Positions 25,408 through 34,682 of a stretch of 64,000 nucleotides of DNA are shown one piece after another. Every line of letters begins with the position of its first letter. Positions within the stretch are counted from its first letter, which is position 1. The DNA comes from Bacillota bacterium (GTDB taxonomy: Bacteria; Bacillota; Sulfobacillia; JAIMAT01), in NCBI GenBank assembly GCA_023511835.1, contig JAIMAT010000006.1, positions 1 to 64,000 of the forward strand, written 5' to 3'. The notes below the pieces were generated by a model, which worked only from the letters and a program-made list of their open reading frames with translations, did not search any database and was not told the origin of the DNA. The position numbers and the translations under genes were made by a program.

Positions 25408-25505
25408 GGTCGGAATCCGACCATTAATTCGCTCCTGCGAGGGCGAGATGGGGGGATCGGGATGCGCGAGGCGTGGAACCCGGACGAGGACGTCCGGGCT
25501 TTTTT
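25408..25505 (+). promoter_or_regulatory. PyrR-type attenuator leader of the uracil permease
   Basis: The leader holds a 5' hairpin (25408-25422). Next is a PyrR binding-loop candidate CGC-TCC-TGCG-AGG-GCG (25430-25445), matching the core UCCNGNGAGG with a complementary outer stem. It ends in an intrinsic terminator: CCCGGACG-AGGA-CGTCCGGG (25479-25498) then TTTTTT. This is the layout of PyrR-controlled pyrimidine genes, in which UMP-bound PyrR favours termination. The pyrR gene is not in this window. Confidence 0.7.
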
Positions 25506-25559
25506 GTGCCCGGAGCGGGTGCAGGGAGAGGCGCTCCGGTCCCGCGGGGAGGGAAGGTG

Positions 25560-26882
25560 ATGGGCACGCGCAGGATCCTGATGCCCGAGGAGCACCCGCC
25601 GCTCGTCCAGGCGCTGCCGCTCAGCCTGCAGCACATGTTCGCCATGTTCGGGGCGACGGTCCTGGTGCCGTACCTGGTGGGCCTCGACCCGAGCATCGCC
25701 CTTCTGGCGAGCGGCGTGGGGACGCTGATCTACATCGTCAGCACGCGGTTCCAGGTCCCTTCCTACCTGGGCTCGAGCTTCGCCTTCATCGCGCCGCTGA
25801 TCGCCGCCTCCAAGGCGTACGGCCTCCCGGCGGCGCTGGGTGGCGGCGTGGCGGCCGGACTGGTCTACGTGCTGGTGGCGCTCCTGGTCTCGCGCCTGGG
25901 CAGCGAGTGGATCCACACGCTGATGCCGCCCGCCTTCGTCGGCGCCATCGTCATCGTCATCGGGCTGGGGCTCGCGCCCACCGCCATCGACATGGCCATG
26001 AAGAACGCCCGCGGTGCGACCGATCCGGGCGCCATGCTGGTGGCGGCGGTCACCCTGGGCGTGGCGCTGGCCGTCTCGGTTTTCGGGCGGGGCTTCCTGT
26101 CGGTGGTGCCGGTGCTGACGGGCGTCATCGTCGGCTATGCCTTCGCGGCGGCGCGGGGGATGGTGGACTGGGCGCCGGTGCGGAGCGCGGCCTGGATCGG
26201 CCTGCCGCACTTCACCACGCCCGCCTTCAGCCTGCCGGCGGTGGCGCTGGTGGCGCCGGTGGCGCTGGTCACCCTGGCGGAGCACATCGGCCACCTCTTC
26301 GTCGCCAACTCCATCGTGGGACGCGACTTCTTCCGCCGCCCGGGTCTGCACCGCTCGCTGTTGGGCGACGGCCTGGCCACCATGGTGGCCTCCTTCCTGG
26401 GAGGGCCGCCCAGCACCACCTACGGCGAGAACCTGGGCGTCATGGCCATCACCCGCGTCTACAGCGTCTCGGTCATCGGGGGTGCCGGGTTGCTGGCCGC
26501 GCTGCTGGCCTTCGTTCCCAAGCTGGGCGCCGCCATCCACGCCATCCCGCAGCCGGTGATGGGCGGCGTCTCCATCCTGCTCTTCGGTACCATCGCGGCC
26601 TCCGGCCTGCGTATGCTGGTCGACGGCCGGGTCGACTATAGTAACCAGAAGAATCTCATGCTCTCCTCCGTCACGCTGGTGGTCGGCTTGGGCGGCACGG
26701 CGGTCGACCTGGGGCGCTTCCACCTGGAGGGGATGGCGCTGGCCACCGGGGTGGGGATCCTGCTCAACCTGGCCTTCCTGGCTGTGGAGCGGCTGCGCGG
26801 CCGGGAGGAGGAAGTCGGGCGGGAGGCCGTCACCGGGCCGGCGGAGGCGCTGCCGCTGGGCGGCGGGCTGCGCCGGAGCTGA
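25560..26882 (+). CDS. uraA: Uracil permease (NCS2 family)
   Basis: A 440-residue nucleobase:cation symporter-2 membrane protein, expected to import uracil. Family features: [28 protein letters not shown] at the N-terminus, [12 protein letters not shown], the glutamate in [17 protein letters not shown], the signature [21 protein letters not shown], and [18 protein letters not shown]; 12-14 hydrophobic segments. The ATG at 25560 follows GGGAGGGAAGG. Regulation by the PyrR-type attenuator directly upstream supports uracil rather than xanthine as substrate. Confidence 0.92.
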   Translation: MGTRRILMPEEHPPLVQALPLSLQHMFAMFGATVLVPYLVGLDPSIALLASGVGTLIYIVSTRFQVPSYLGSSFAFIAPLIAASKAYGLPAALGGGVAAGLVYVLVALLVSRLGSEWIHTLMPPAFVGAIVIVIGLGLAPTAIDMAMKNARGATDPGAMLVAAVTLGVALAVSVFGRGFLSVVPVLTGVIVGYAFAAARGMVDWAPVRSAAWIGLPHFTTPAFSLPAVALVAPVALVTLAEHIGHLFVANSIVGRDFFRRPGLHRSLLGDGLATMVASFLGGPPSTTYGENLGVMAITRVYSVSVIGGAGLLAALLAFVPKLGAAIHAIPQPVMGGVSILLFGTIAASGLRMLVDGRVDYSNQKNLMLSSVTLVVGLGGTAVDLGRFHLEGMALATGVGILLNLAFLAVERLRGREEEVGREAVTGPAEALPLGGGLRRS

Positions 26883-26963
26883 CCTCCCGCTCCGGCCGGA
26901 GCGGCCGGTCGCCCCGCGCTCCGCCGCCGGCGGGCGGAGGGGCGGGGGGCGAGGACGACGGCG

Positions 26964-27818
26964 CTGCCGAGCGGTGGCGGCCACCGGCTGCGGCCCTGGC
27001 AGGGCTTCGAGCCGGACCGCCTGGAGACGTTCCGGGCCGAGGACGGCACGGTCCTTCTGCTCCGGCGCTGGCAGGGACGGGGGGGCCCGAGGGGCGACAT
27101 CCTCCTGCTCCACGGCGCCGGGGCGCACGGCGGGCTCTACGAGCCGCTGGCCGCCGAACTGGCGACGCGCGGCTGGTCCGTCTGGCTGCCGGACCTGCGC
27201 GGGCACGGGGCCTCGGGCGGCCGCCGCGGCGACGTGGAGCGCTTTGAGGTCTATGCGCGCGACCTGGCGCCGCTGGCCGGCAGGCTGGCGGCGCCCCGCT
27301 TCCTTTGGGGCGAGAGCATGGGCGGCCTGGTGGCGCTGGAGCTGGCGCTGGAGCAGCCCGGGGAGTGGAGCGGCCTCGTCCTCAGCGCTCCGGCGCTGGT
27401 GCTGATCCGTGCCATGAGCCGGCCGCTCCGCCTGCTGGGGCGGCTGGTCACCCGCCTCGTGCCGCGCCTGGAGGCGCCGCTGCTGGGACGCGGGGAGATG
27501 CCCGGACTGCCGGCGGGGACGCTGGGCCGGCAGTTCACCCTGCGCTGGGGCATGGAGGTGATGCGGGCGGGCGAAGAGCTGGTCGCCCGCCTGGAGCAGC
27601 TGCGCCTCCCCTCGCTCTGGCTCCTCCCGGGCGACGACCCGCTGGTCGACGAAGAGCGGGTAGCCGCGCTGGCGCGGCGGCTGCCCGGCGCCACGGTGCG
27701 CACCTACCCGGGCTACCCGCACGCCATCCTGACGGGGCCGGACCCGGTGGGCGTCGTCGCCTCGGCCAGCCAGTGGCTGGCGGAGCGGGCGGGCGCCGCC
27801 TCGCGGCCAGCCTCCTAG
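26964..27818 (+). CDS. Alpha/beta hydrolase, monoacylglycerol lipase/lysophospholipase-like
   Basis: A serine hydrolase of about 284 residues: oxyanion strand ILLLHGAGAHGGLYEPLA, LPDLRGHGASGGRRGD, nucleophile elbow WGESMGG, acid region LLPGDDPLVDEERV and catalytic His in YPGYPHAILTG. The frame is open from the uraA stop (26882) but has no ATG, GTG or TTG before 27234, which lies after the oxyanion motif. A CTG at 26964, preceded by a purine-rich GGAGGGGCGGGG stretch, would give the normal family length. Alternatively the start was lost or a base is wrong. The stop codon lies inside the left target duplication of the IS element but is intact. Confidence 0.75.
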   Translation: MPSGGGHRLRPWQGFEPDRLETFRAEDGTVLLLRRWQGRGGPRGDILLLHGAGAHGGLYEPLAAELATRGWSVWLPDLRGHGASGGRRGDVERFEVYARDLAPLAGRLAAPRFLWGESMGGLVALELALEQPGEWSGLVLSAPALVLIRAMSRPLRLLGRLVTRLVPRLEAPLLGRGEMPGLPAGTLGRQFTLRWGMEVMRAGEELVARLEQLRLPSLWLLPGDDPLVDEERVAALARRLPGATVRTYPGYPHAILTGPDPVGVVASASQWLAERAGAASRPAS

Positions 27819-27819
27819 C
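27814..27819 (+). repeat. Target site duplication, left copy
   Basis: CCTAGC immediately left of the IS inverted repeat; it includes the TAG stop of the hydrolase gene. The identical hexamer flanks the right end at 29663-29668. Confidence 0.75.
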
Positions 27820-29662
27820 CGGAAGTTCAGCCTGACCGAGGGGGGCGCAGCCCTTGTGGCGAGCGGGCTGAGGGGCCGTTGGCGGTTCGAAAGGTAGCCA
27901 GTCATTGTTAATCAGAACGTCTTGCATTCTCGCATGTGACGAGCTATCCTGTAGCCATGCGAGGCAGGGAGAGCGTACCCGTCCACCTGGAAACCGTCGT
28001 CAGCCGCAAGGGCGGTCGGACCTACACCACCCACCTCCTGCGCACCTCCTACCGCGAGGGCGGCAAGGTCAAGCACCGCACCGTCGCCAACGTCTCCGAC
28101 CTTCCGGAGGCGGCCATCGAGGCGCTCCGGCGGGCGTTGCGCGGCGAGAAGCTGGTCGCGGTGGGCGAGGCGGTCCAGATCCTGGCCTCCCGTTCCCACG
28201 GCGCAGTGCTGGCGGTGCTGGAGTTTCTCCGCAAGATCGGCCTGGAGCGGATGATCCTGAGCTACGAGACGCCCTGGCGGAAGCTGGTGGTGGCGATGAT
28301 CGTGGCGCGGGTGATCCGGCCGGGGTCGAAACTTTTCACACGCGGCTGGTGGCAGGGGACCACCCTGCCCGAGCTCCTCGACCTTCCCCACGGGGGCCGG
28401 GATACAGGCGCGCTCTACCAGGCGCTCGACGAACTGGGCGCGCACCAGGAGGCCATCGAGCGGAAGCTCGCCGAGAAGCACCTCCGCGACGGCGATCTGG
28501 TGCTGTACGATCTTTCCTCCAGCTACCTCGAGGGGCGGACCTGTCCCCTGGCCGCCTTCGGCTACAATCGGGACCTCAAGCGCGGCAAGCGGCAGTTCAA
28601 CTACGGGCTTCTGACCACCCGCGAGGGCTGCCCGGTGGCGATCGAGCTCTTTCCGGGGGACTGGTCGGACCCGGTGACGGTGGACAGCCAGATCCGGAAA
28701 CTTCGCGAGAAGTCCCACCTGCGCCGGATCGTCCTGGTCGGCGACCGGGGGATGCTCACCCAGGCGCGCATCGAGAAGGTGAGCGAAGCCGGCTACGGCT
28801 GGATCACGGCGCTCCGGGCGCCGGAGATCCAGCGGCTCTACGCCCAGGGGACGCTGCAACTCTCCCTTCTGGACGAGCGGAACATCGCCGAGATCGTCGA
28901 CCCCCAGCGGCCGGGCGAGCGGCTGGTCGTCTGCCGGAACCCGCTGGTGGCCGAGGAGCGGGCCCGCAAGCGCGAGGAGCTCCTCCAGGCGACCGAGCGC
29001 GAGCTCGAAAAGATTCGCGAGCGGGTGGAGAAGGGGCGGCTCAAGGGGGCGGACAAGATCGGCCTCGCCGTCGGCCGCGTGATCCACGCCTATAAAGTGG
29101 CCAAACACTTCATCCTGGAGATTGGCGAGCAGAGCTTCTCCTTCCGCCGGAACCTCGCCCACATCGAGAAGGAGCCGGTGCTCGACGGCCTATACGTCAT
29201 CCGCTCCAACGTTCCCGCGGAGGAGATGGACGCCTCCGAGCTCGTCCGGAGCTACAAGGACCTCCAGCACGTCGAGCGCGCCTTCCGTTCGCTCAAGACT
29301 TTCCACCTGGAGATCCGGCCGGTCTACCATCGCCTCGAGGAGCGGGTGCGCGCGCATGCCTTTCTCTGCATGCTGGCCTACTACGTCACCTGGCACATGC
29401 GCCGGGCGCTCGAGCCGTTCCTGCATCCCCAGGGGGAGTCCAGCCTGCGCGGGCTCCTCGAAGAGCTCGCAACCATCCAGCTCAACACCGCCGACATCGG
29501 CGGCACCCGGGTCGACCTTCCCACCATGCCCGACGAGCGCCAGCGACAGATCTTCGAACTCCTCGGCGTCAAGCCCCCTGTAGCCAGTGCCAGCAAATCG
29601 CCTGTGGCCTGAAATCCTTGAGCCGCCTATGCCAGAGGCCTGTCCCACCCACTGAACTTCCG
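27820..29662 (+). mobile_element. IS1634-family insertion sequence (1843 bp)
   Basis: Bounded by perfect 11-bp terminal inverted repeats CGGAAGTTCAG (27820-27830) and CTGAACTTCCG (29652-29662) and flanked by a 6-bp direct repeat CCTAGC. It contains one complete transposase gene and no passenger gene. Intact ends, an open transposase frame and an exact target duplication suggest recent insertion. Confidence 0.85.
27957..29612 (+). CDS. IS1634-family DDE transposase
   Basis: A 551-residue transposase of the IS4 superfamily, full length for IS1634. Catalytic residues: Asp in LVLYDLSSSYLEG, Asp in VLVGDRGML, and Glu in the C-terminal YKDLQHVERAFRSLK motif. The ATG at 27957 is used; a GTG at 27936 would add seven residues. 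Slightly richer in AAG/AAA and TTC codons than its neighbours, as expected for a mobile gene. Confidence 0.9.
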   Translation: MRGRESVPVHLETVVSRKGGRTYTTHLLRTSYREGGKVKHRTVANVSDLPEAAIEALRRALRGEKLVAVGEAVQILASRSHGAVLAVLEFLRKIGLERMILSYETPWRKLVVAMIVARVIRPGSKLFTRGWWQGTTLPELLDLPHGGRDTGALYQALDELGAHQEAIERKLAEKHLRDGDLVLYDLSSSYLEGRTCPLAAFGYNRDLKRGKRQFNYGLLTTREGCPVAIELFPGDWSDPVTVDSQIRKLREKSHLRRIVLVGDRGMLTQARIEKVSEAGYGWITALRAPEIQRLYAQGTLQLSLLDERNIAEIVDPQRPGERLVVCRNPLVAEERARKREELLQATERELEKIRERVEKGRLKGADKIGLAVGRVIHAYKVAKHFILEIGEQSFSFRRNLAHIEKEPVLDGLYVIRSNVPAEEMDASELVRSYKDLQHVERAFRSLKTFHLEIRPVYHRLEERVRAHAFLCMLAYYVTWHMRRALEPFLHPQGESSLRGLLEELATIQLNTADIGGTRVDLPTMPDERQRQIFELLGVKPPVASASKSPVA

Positions 29663-29668
29663 CCTAGC
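29663..29668 (+). repeat. Target site duplication, right copy
   Basis: CCTAGC directly right of the IS; on the minus strand it supplies the TAG stop of spoVR (29666-29664). Confidence 0.75.
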
Positions 29669-31058
29669 CGCTCCGACCGCGGCGGCGCGGCTCCTCCTGG
29701 CCCTCCCAGACCAGCTCCAGCTCCCGCCCCTCGGAGTCGGCGGTGACCAGGCGGACGGGACCCCGCCAGAGTTCGCCGATGTACTCCAGAGTCTTCTTGG
29801 CGTACTCCAGGTCGAGGCCGGAGACGTGGCGGTCCAGCTGCTCGAGGTAGAGCTGGCCGTGGCGGACCTCGCTGACGGCCACCAGCGGCACGCCGTAGTT
29901 GTAGCGCGGGCGGCAGAGGAACTCGCGCACCTGGTCGATGTCGCGGCTCTTCACCTCCAGCTCCGGCTCCCGGCCCGAGGGGGCGAAGCGCGAGCGCGGG
30001 CCGTAGGTGAAGAGCTCCATTTCGTCGGCCAGCTCGGGGGTGAGGAAGTTCTGGATCAGCGAGACGTCGTCCTCCTCGCGGCGCAGCTGCCAGAGCCGCT
30101 CCGGCCCCGACTGCTCCTCCACGTCGCGGAGGATGCGGTAGCCCAGGTAGTAGGGATTGATCTGCAGGCGGGAGCCGGGCTGGACCACGGCGGCGTGCAG
30201 GCGGGCGTACTCGAGCGTCTCCTCGGGCGTCAGCCAGCCGGCCTCCCCGAGGATGCGCGCGTGCCAGTAGGTCGCCCAGCCTTCGTTCAGGATCTTGGTG
30301 GCGAACTGGGGGTAGAAGTAGTAGGACTCCTCGCGCTGGATCTCCAGGATGTCGCGCTCCCAGTCGGTGAGCGGCGCGTAGTTGGCGAGGAACCAGAGCA
30401 GGTCCCGCTCGGGGTGGGGAGGAAGCGGCGGTGGCGCCGTCTCCCGCTCCGGCGGGGCTTCCTCCTCCGGAAAGAGCTCGGCCAGGCGCTCCTCGTCCGG
30501 GTCGCGCGGCGGACGCGACGCGGCCGGGCGCCGCCCGCGCTCCTCCTCGTAGCGCCGCCGGTGGACGCCGCGGGGGAAGTCGATGTGCTGCTCCAGCGCC
30601 ATGGCGATGTCCATCACGTGCTCCACCCGCTCCTCGCCCACCTCCTCCCGGTAGCGGTCGATGCGCTGGGCGTGGGCGGCCGCCTCGGCCACCATGTGCC
30701 GGTTGGTCTCCTGGAAGAGCGCGTTGTTCTTGAAGAAGTCGGCGTGGGCGGCCACGTGGGCCACCACCAGCAGGTTCTCCACCGGCCGGTTGGTCTCCAG
30801 AAGGAAGGCGTGCGCGGGATCGTTGTTGAGCACGATCTCGTAGATCCGCGAGAGGCCCATGCGGCCGAAGAGCCGGTTGCGGTTGTACACCTGGCCGTAG
30901 GACCAGTGCTGGGCGCGCGTGGGCAGGCCGTAGGCGGCCAGCTCGGCCATGATCTCCTCGGGCACCACCTCGAAGCGCAGCTCGAAGAAGTCGAGGCCCA
31001 GCGAGCGGGCCTGGTCCAGCACTTCCTGGAAACGCGGCGGAAGCGGTTCCAGCGGCAT
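29664..31058 (-). CDS. spoVR: SpoVR family protein
   Basis: A 464-residue SpoVR homologue, a cytoplasmic protein needed for normal spore cortex in Bacillus; its biochemical role is unsettled. Conserved regions: HWSYGQVYNRNRLFG, IVLNNDPAHAFLLETN, VAHVAAHADFFKNNALF, MDIAMALEQHIDFP, the FLANYAPLTDWERDIL block, and NEGWATYWHARIL. Third gene of the prkA-yhbH-spoVR unit. The ATG at 31058 is preferred because GGGAGGGG lies 9 nt upstream; a GTG at 31067 overlaps the yhbH stop. Confidence 0.95.
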   Translation of the reverse strand: MPLEPLPPRFQEVLDQARSLGLDFFELRFEVVPEEIMAELAAYGLPTRAQHWSYGQVYNRNRLFGRMGLSRIYEIVLNNDPAHAFLLETNRPVENLLVVAHVAAHADFFKNNALFQETNRHMVAEAAAHAQRIDRYREEVGEERVEHVMDIAMALEQHIDFPRGVHRRRYEEERGRRPAASRPPRDPDEERLAELFPEEEAPPERETAPPPLPPHPERDLLWFLANYAPLTDWERDILEIQREESYYFYPQFATKILNEGWATYWHARILGEAGWLTPEETLEYARLHAAVVQPGSRLQINPYYLGYRILRDVEEQSGPERLWQLRREEDDVSLIQNFLTPELADEMELFTYGPRSRFAPSGREPELEVKSRDIDQVREFLCRPRYNYGVPLVAVSEVRHGQLYLEQLDRHVSGLDLEYAKKTLEYIGELWRGPVRLVTADSEGRELELVWEGQEEPRRRGRSG

Positions 31059-31063
31059 CGCGC

Positions 31064-32254
31064 TCACCCCTCCCGGTCGGCCAGCAGAAAGGCGCGCAGC
31101 GCCCCGTAGACGTCCTGGCGGCGGTGGACCGCCACCGCCACGAAGCGGGGGTCGCCCAGCCGGGCCAGGGCCCGGCCGAAGAGGCTCTTGGGCCGCTCCA
31201 GGCCGTGCGGCGGCTCCGCGCGCGACCCCCGCTCGCCCTCCTCGCGGCCGTAGCCGTAAAAGGAGGGGCCGGCGGCCTCCACGATCTCGCCGTAGCCCAC
31301 CATGCGGCTCTCCGCCAGCAGCTCGCGCACCGCCTCCACCGCCGCCGCGTTGTCCTCGGGGAAGTTGTCGCCGTCCGAGAAGTGGAAGACGTAGTTGTTC
31401 CACTCGACGGCCGGGTGGTGGCGGCGGATGTGCTCCAGGGCGGCCCGGTAGGCGGTGGAGCAGAGGGTGCCGCCGGCCGAGCCGATGGCGAAGAACGTCC
31501 GCTCGTCGACGACCCGTGCCTCGGCGTCGTGGGCGATGAAGACGATCTCCACCCGGTCGTAGCGGCTGCGCAGGAACTGGACCATCCAGAAGAAGAAGGC
31601 CTTGGCCACGTACTTCTTGTCCAGGGTCATGCTGGCCGAGCGGTCCAGCAGCAGGTAGGCCGCCGCCTGGAAGCGCGGGCGGGGCTCCTCGCGCCAGCTG
31701 CGGTAGCGCAGGTCCTCCTCCACGAAGTCGCCCGGGCGCGGCTCGCCGCGCGCCGCCCTGCGTTTGACGTTCTCGTGCAGCGTACGCCGCTTGTCCACGT
31801 TGGCCAGCGAGCCGACGCGGCGGACCTCGTCGAAGCGGAGCTCGGGCGAGCGGCTGACGCGCCCCCGGGGCTCCAGCCAGGGCAGCGCCATGTCCTCCAG
31901 CATCAGTCGGGCCAGCTCCTCCACCGTCATCTCCGTCTCGAAGGTCAGCTCGCCCGGCGCGTCGCCGGCCTCGCCCGGCCCGCCCCCGCCCTCGCGCCCT
32001 CCCAGGCGCTCGCCCGGCTGGCCCTCCCCCTGGCCGACGCCCTGGTGGGACTGGGGGAAGCCGTAGCGGAAGCGGTAGCGGTCCAGGTAGCGAACCGGCA
32101 CCCGCACCACGCGCTGGCCGTCGGAGGAGATGATGGCCTCCTCGGTCACCAGGTGGCGCAGGTTCTTGCGGATCGCCTCGCGCACCCGCTGGTCGTGCCG
32201 CCGCGCGTCGCGGATGCCGCGGCGGCGAAGTTCCCAAGGAAGCTCGGCCGTCAT
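31064..32254 (-). CDS. yhbH: DUF444 (YhbH/YeaH) family protein with von Willebrand A-type domain
   Basis: A 396-residue protein: a basic N-terminal region (RDARRHDQRVREAIRKNL), a Gly-rich low-complexity linker near residue 85-105, and a vWA-like domain with the metal-ion motif LLDRSASM and later FSDGDNFPEDN. Conserved partner of PrkA and SpoVR in spore-formers and of YeaG/YcgB in enterobacteria. The ATG at 32254 follows GGGGAGGGG. Confidence 0.93.
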   Translation of the reverse strand: MTAELPWELRRRGIRDARRHDQRVREAIRKNLRHLVTEEAIISSDGQRVVRVPVRYLDRYRFRYGFPQSHQGVGQGEGQPGERLGGREGGGGPGEAGDAPGELTFETEMTVEELARLMLEDMALPWLEPRGRVSRSPELRFDEVRRVGSLANVDKRRTLHENVKRRAARGEPRPGDFVEEDLRYRSWREEPRPRFQAAAYLLLDRSASMTLDKKYVAKAFFFWMVQFLRSRYDRVEIVFIAHDAEARVVDERTFFAIGSAGGTLCSTAYRAALEHIRRHHPAVEWNNYVFHFSDGDNFPEDNAAAVEAVRELLAESRMVGYGEIVEAAGPSFYGYGREEGERGSRAEPPHGLERPKSLFGRALARLGDPRFVAVAVHRRQDVYGALRAFLLADREG

Positions 32255-32279
32255 GGCCACCCCTCCCCGCGAAACCGGC

Positions 32280-34187
32280 TCACTTCTCGCGCGAGAGCAG
32301 CGAGGAGACGTACTTCAGCAGCTCGTTGGCGCAGGTGGCGCAGTACCCCTCGCGCTGGATGAGCGTCTGGACCACCTGGTTGATGCGCTTCAGCTCCTCC
32401 TCGTCCGGGTTGCGCGAGGTGACGGTCAAGCGGATGGTGTCCCGCCGCTCCTCGAAAAGCTGGCGCTCCAGGGCGGTGCGCAGCTTCTCGTGGGTGGTGT
32501 AGTCGAAGCGCTCGCCGCGGCGGTCGGCGATGGCCACCTTGCGCATGATCTCGTTGCGGAAGGCGTCCTTGCCGCTCTCCGAAACCGCCACCTTCTCCTC
32601 GATAGAGCGCATCAGGCGCTCGTCCGGCTCGCGCTCCTCGCCGGTCAGGGGATCGGTGATGCGGGTGTGTTCGAGGTAGGCTTCCACGTTGTCCAGGTAG
32701 TTCTCCAGGAGCGTCCGGATCTCGTCCTCGAAGGAGACGAAGAAAGCTTTCTGCACGTCGGTGCGCGCGATCTCGTCGTACTCGCGGCGGGCGTCGGCGA
32801 TCAGCTGCTCGTACTCCTCGCGCTTCTCGCGGCTCAGCTCCGCCAGCTCCGCCACGCCTTCCTTCAGCGCCAGCAGGACGTCGATGGGGTTGACGCAGGT
32901 GGTGCCGGGGCGGGTGAAGGCGGCGGCGATCCGGTTCATCACGAAGCGAGGCGAGATCCCGTGCATCCCCTCGCCCTCGCTCTCGGCGCGGATCTTCCGC
33001 ACGTCGCGCGCGCTGTAACCCTCCACCTCGTCGCCGTTGTAGAGGTGCATCTTCTTGACGCGGCTCAGCCCCGGCCGGGTCGAATCCTCCAGGCGCGTCA
33101 TGACCGCGAACATGGAGGCGACCTCCAGCGTGTGCGGGGCGATGTGGACGCCGCGCAGGTTGGACTGGGCGAGCAGCTTCCTGTAGATGCGCACCTCCTC
33201 GGAGAGCTTCAGGTTGTACGGAAAGCGGACCGCGATCATCCGGTCGCGCAGCGCCTGAGAGGTCTCATCGTTGAGGAACTGCTGGTACTCCACCTCGTTG
33301 GTGTGCGCGATGACACACTCGTCGGCGTAGATGAGCGGGAAGCGTCCCGTCTTGATGTTCCGCTCCTGCGCCAGGGTGAGGAGCACGTACAGGAAGCGCG
33401 GGTCGGCCTTCAGCATCTCGATGAACTCCATCAGCCCGCGGTTGGCGATGTTCAGCTCGCCGTCGAAGCGGTAGGCGCGCGGGTCCGACTCGGCGCCGTA
33501 CTCGCCGATGCGGGCCAGGTCCAGCGAGCCCACCAGCTCCGAGATGTCCTGGCTCTTGGGGTCGGAGGGGACGAAGGTGCCGATGCCGACGCGATCTTTT
33601 TCCGACAGGAAGATCCGCCGCACCGGCACGCGGTAGATATCGCCCTGGTAGGTCTCCCTCAGCTCCAGCGCGCAGCGCGGGCAGAGCTCGCCCTCGATGT
33701 CGATGCCGTACCGCTCCCGGAAGCTGGCGCGCAGACCGTGCGGGACGAGGTGGAGCGGGTCCTCGTGCTGGGGGCAGTCGGCGATGGCGTAGAGCGCCCC
33801 CTGCTCGGTACGCGAGTACTCTTCCAGCCCGCGCTTGAGCAGGATGACCAGCTCGGATTTGCCGCTGGAGGGGGGGCCGTAGAGGAGGAGGATGCGCCGC
33901 CGGACGTCCGAGCCCATGGCGGCCGCCTTGAAGTATTCGACCACCTGGGCCAGCGCCTCGTCCACCCCGAAGAGGTCGTCGGCGAAGAAGCGGTAGCGCT
34001 CGATGCCGGCCTGCTCGTCGACCTCCACGCCCCGCTCGCGGATCATGTCCCAGAGCCGCTCGTGCGCGCGCCGGGCCAGGCGCGGATCGTCGACGACCAT
34101 CTGCAGATACTCGCGGAACGTGCCGCTCCAGGCTTGCTCGGCATGGGATCGGCGGTAGGCGTCGATCAGATCGAAGAGATCGTCCAT
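32280..34187 (-). CDS. prkA: PrkA serine protein kinase / AAA+ protein
   Basis: A 635-residue PrkA. The N-terminal AAA+ domain has Walker A GPPSSGKSE near residue 105, Walker B-like LMEFIEML, and an embedded CPQHEDPLHL. The C-terminal part is the PrkA kinase-like domain. Described in Bacillus as an inner-spore-coat-associated kinase or ATP-dependent protease affecting sporulation. First gene of the operon; GGGAGGTG lies 7 nt before the ATG. Length and all blocks match the family. Confidence 0.95.
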   Translation of the reverse strand: MDDLFDLIDAYRRSHAEQAWSGTFREYLQMVVDDPRLARRAHERLWDMIRERGVEVDEQAGIERYRFFADDLFGVDEALAQVVEYFKAAAMGSDVRRRILLLYGPPSSGKSELVILLKRGLEEYSRTEQGALYAIADCPQHEDPLHLVPHGLRASFRERYGIDIEGELCPRCALELRETYQGDIYRVPVRRIFLSEKDRVGIGTFVPSDPKSQDISELVGSLDLARIGEYGAESDPRAYRFDGELNIANRGLMEFIEMLKADPRFLYVLLTLAQERNIKTGRFPLIYADECVIAHTNEVEYQQFLNDETSQALRDRMIAVRFPYNLKLSEEVRIYRKLLAQSNLRGVHIAPHTLEVASMFAVMTRLEDSTRPGLSRVKKMHLYNGDEVEGYSARDVRKIRAESEGEGMHGISPRFVMNRIAAAFTRPGTTCVNPIDVLLALKEGVAELAELSREKREEYEQLIADARREYDEIARTDVQKAFFVSFEDEIRTLLENYLDNVEAYLEHTRITDPLTGEEREPDERLMRSIEEKVAVSESGKDAFRNEIMRKVAIADRRGERFDYTTHEKLRTALERQLFEERRDTIRLTVTSRNPDEEELKRINQVVQTLIQREGYCATCANELLKYVSSLLSREK

Positions 34188-34249
34188 GCCTGTGCACCTC
34201 CCGTCCCCGGCCCCTGCTGGCTGACCGGCAGGAACGGTTGTGCTTCAGT

Positions 34250-34255
34250 ATTATA
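34250..34255 (-). promoter_or_regulatory. -10 element upstream of prkA
   Basis: TATAAT on the minus strand, 63 nt before the prkA start. No convincing sigma-A -35 lies 16-19 bp upstream, so an alternative (sporulation) sigma factor or an activator may be used. Confidence 0.4.
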
Positions 34256-34380
34256 GGCCCGCGCCTGCGATGCGCAGCCCCAAAATCGGTATTATTCGTC
34301 AGAGCAGGCGGTACACATACTGGAAGGCCGGGAAAAAAGAGGGACTCTGCAGCAGAAACCGACGCGGGACCGCCGCGGCG

Positions 34381-34563
34381 TCAACGTATGGCCAGCAGTA
34401 GCGAGACCAGCGCCAGCAGCAGGAAGAGCGCTGCCAGCGGCCACCAACCCGGCTCGAGGGGACGGCCCCGCCGCGCGCGCGACGCCCGGCGGCGCGCCTC
34501 CTCGCTGCGCCGGCGCCGCTCGCGATCGCGCCGGTAGGCGTTCAGATCCCGTACGTCGCCCAC
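34381..34563 (-). CDS. Small tail-anchored membrane protein
   Basis: A 60-residue protein: a highly charged N-terminal half (RDRERRRRSEEARRRASRARR) followed by one C-terminal hydrophobic helix (WWPLAALFLLLALVSLLLAI) ending two residues later. GTG at 34563 with GGGGGT upstream; a GTG at 34572 is also in frame. It lies upstream of prkA in the same direction, 193 bp away. The clean charged-then-hydrophobic layout supports a real gene, but the family is unknown. Confidence 0.55.
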   Translation of the reverse strand: MGDVRDLNAYRRDRERRRRSEEARRRASRARRGRPLEPGWWPLAALFLLLALVSLLLAIR

Positions 34564-34682
34564 GGCGCACACCCCCGCAGGATGTTCCGCCTCCAGTCTA
34601 CACGCCCTGCCGCCGCTCCGGGCCGGCGCCTACCCCCCCTCCGCGCGCTTCGACATGCCCGCCCTCGCTTCGCTGTCGCCAG

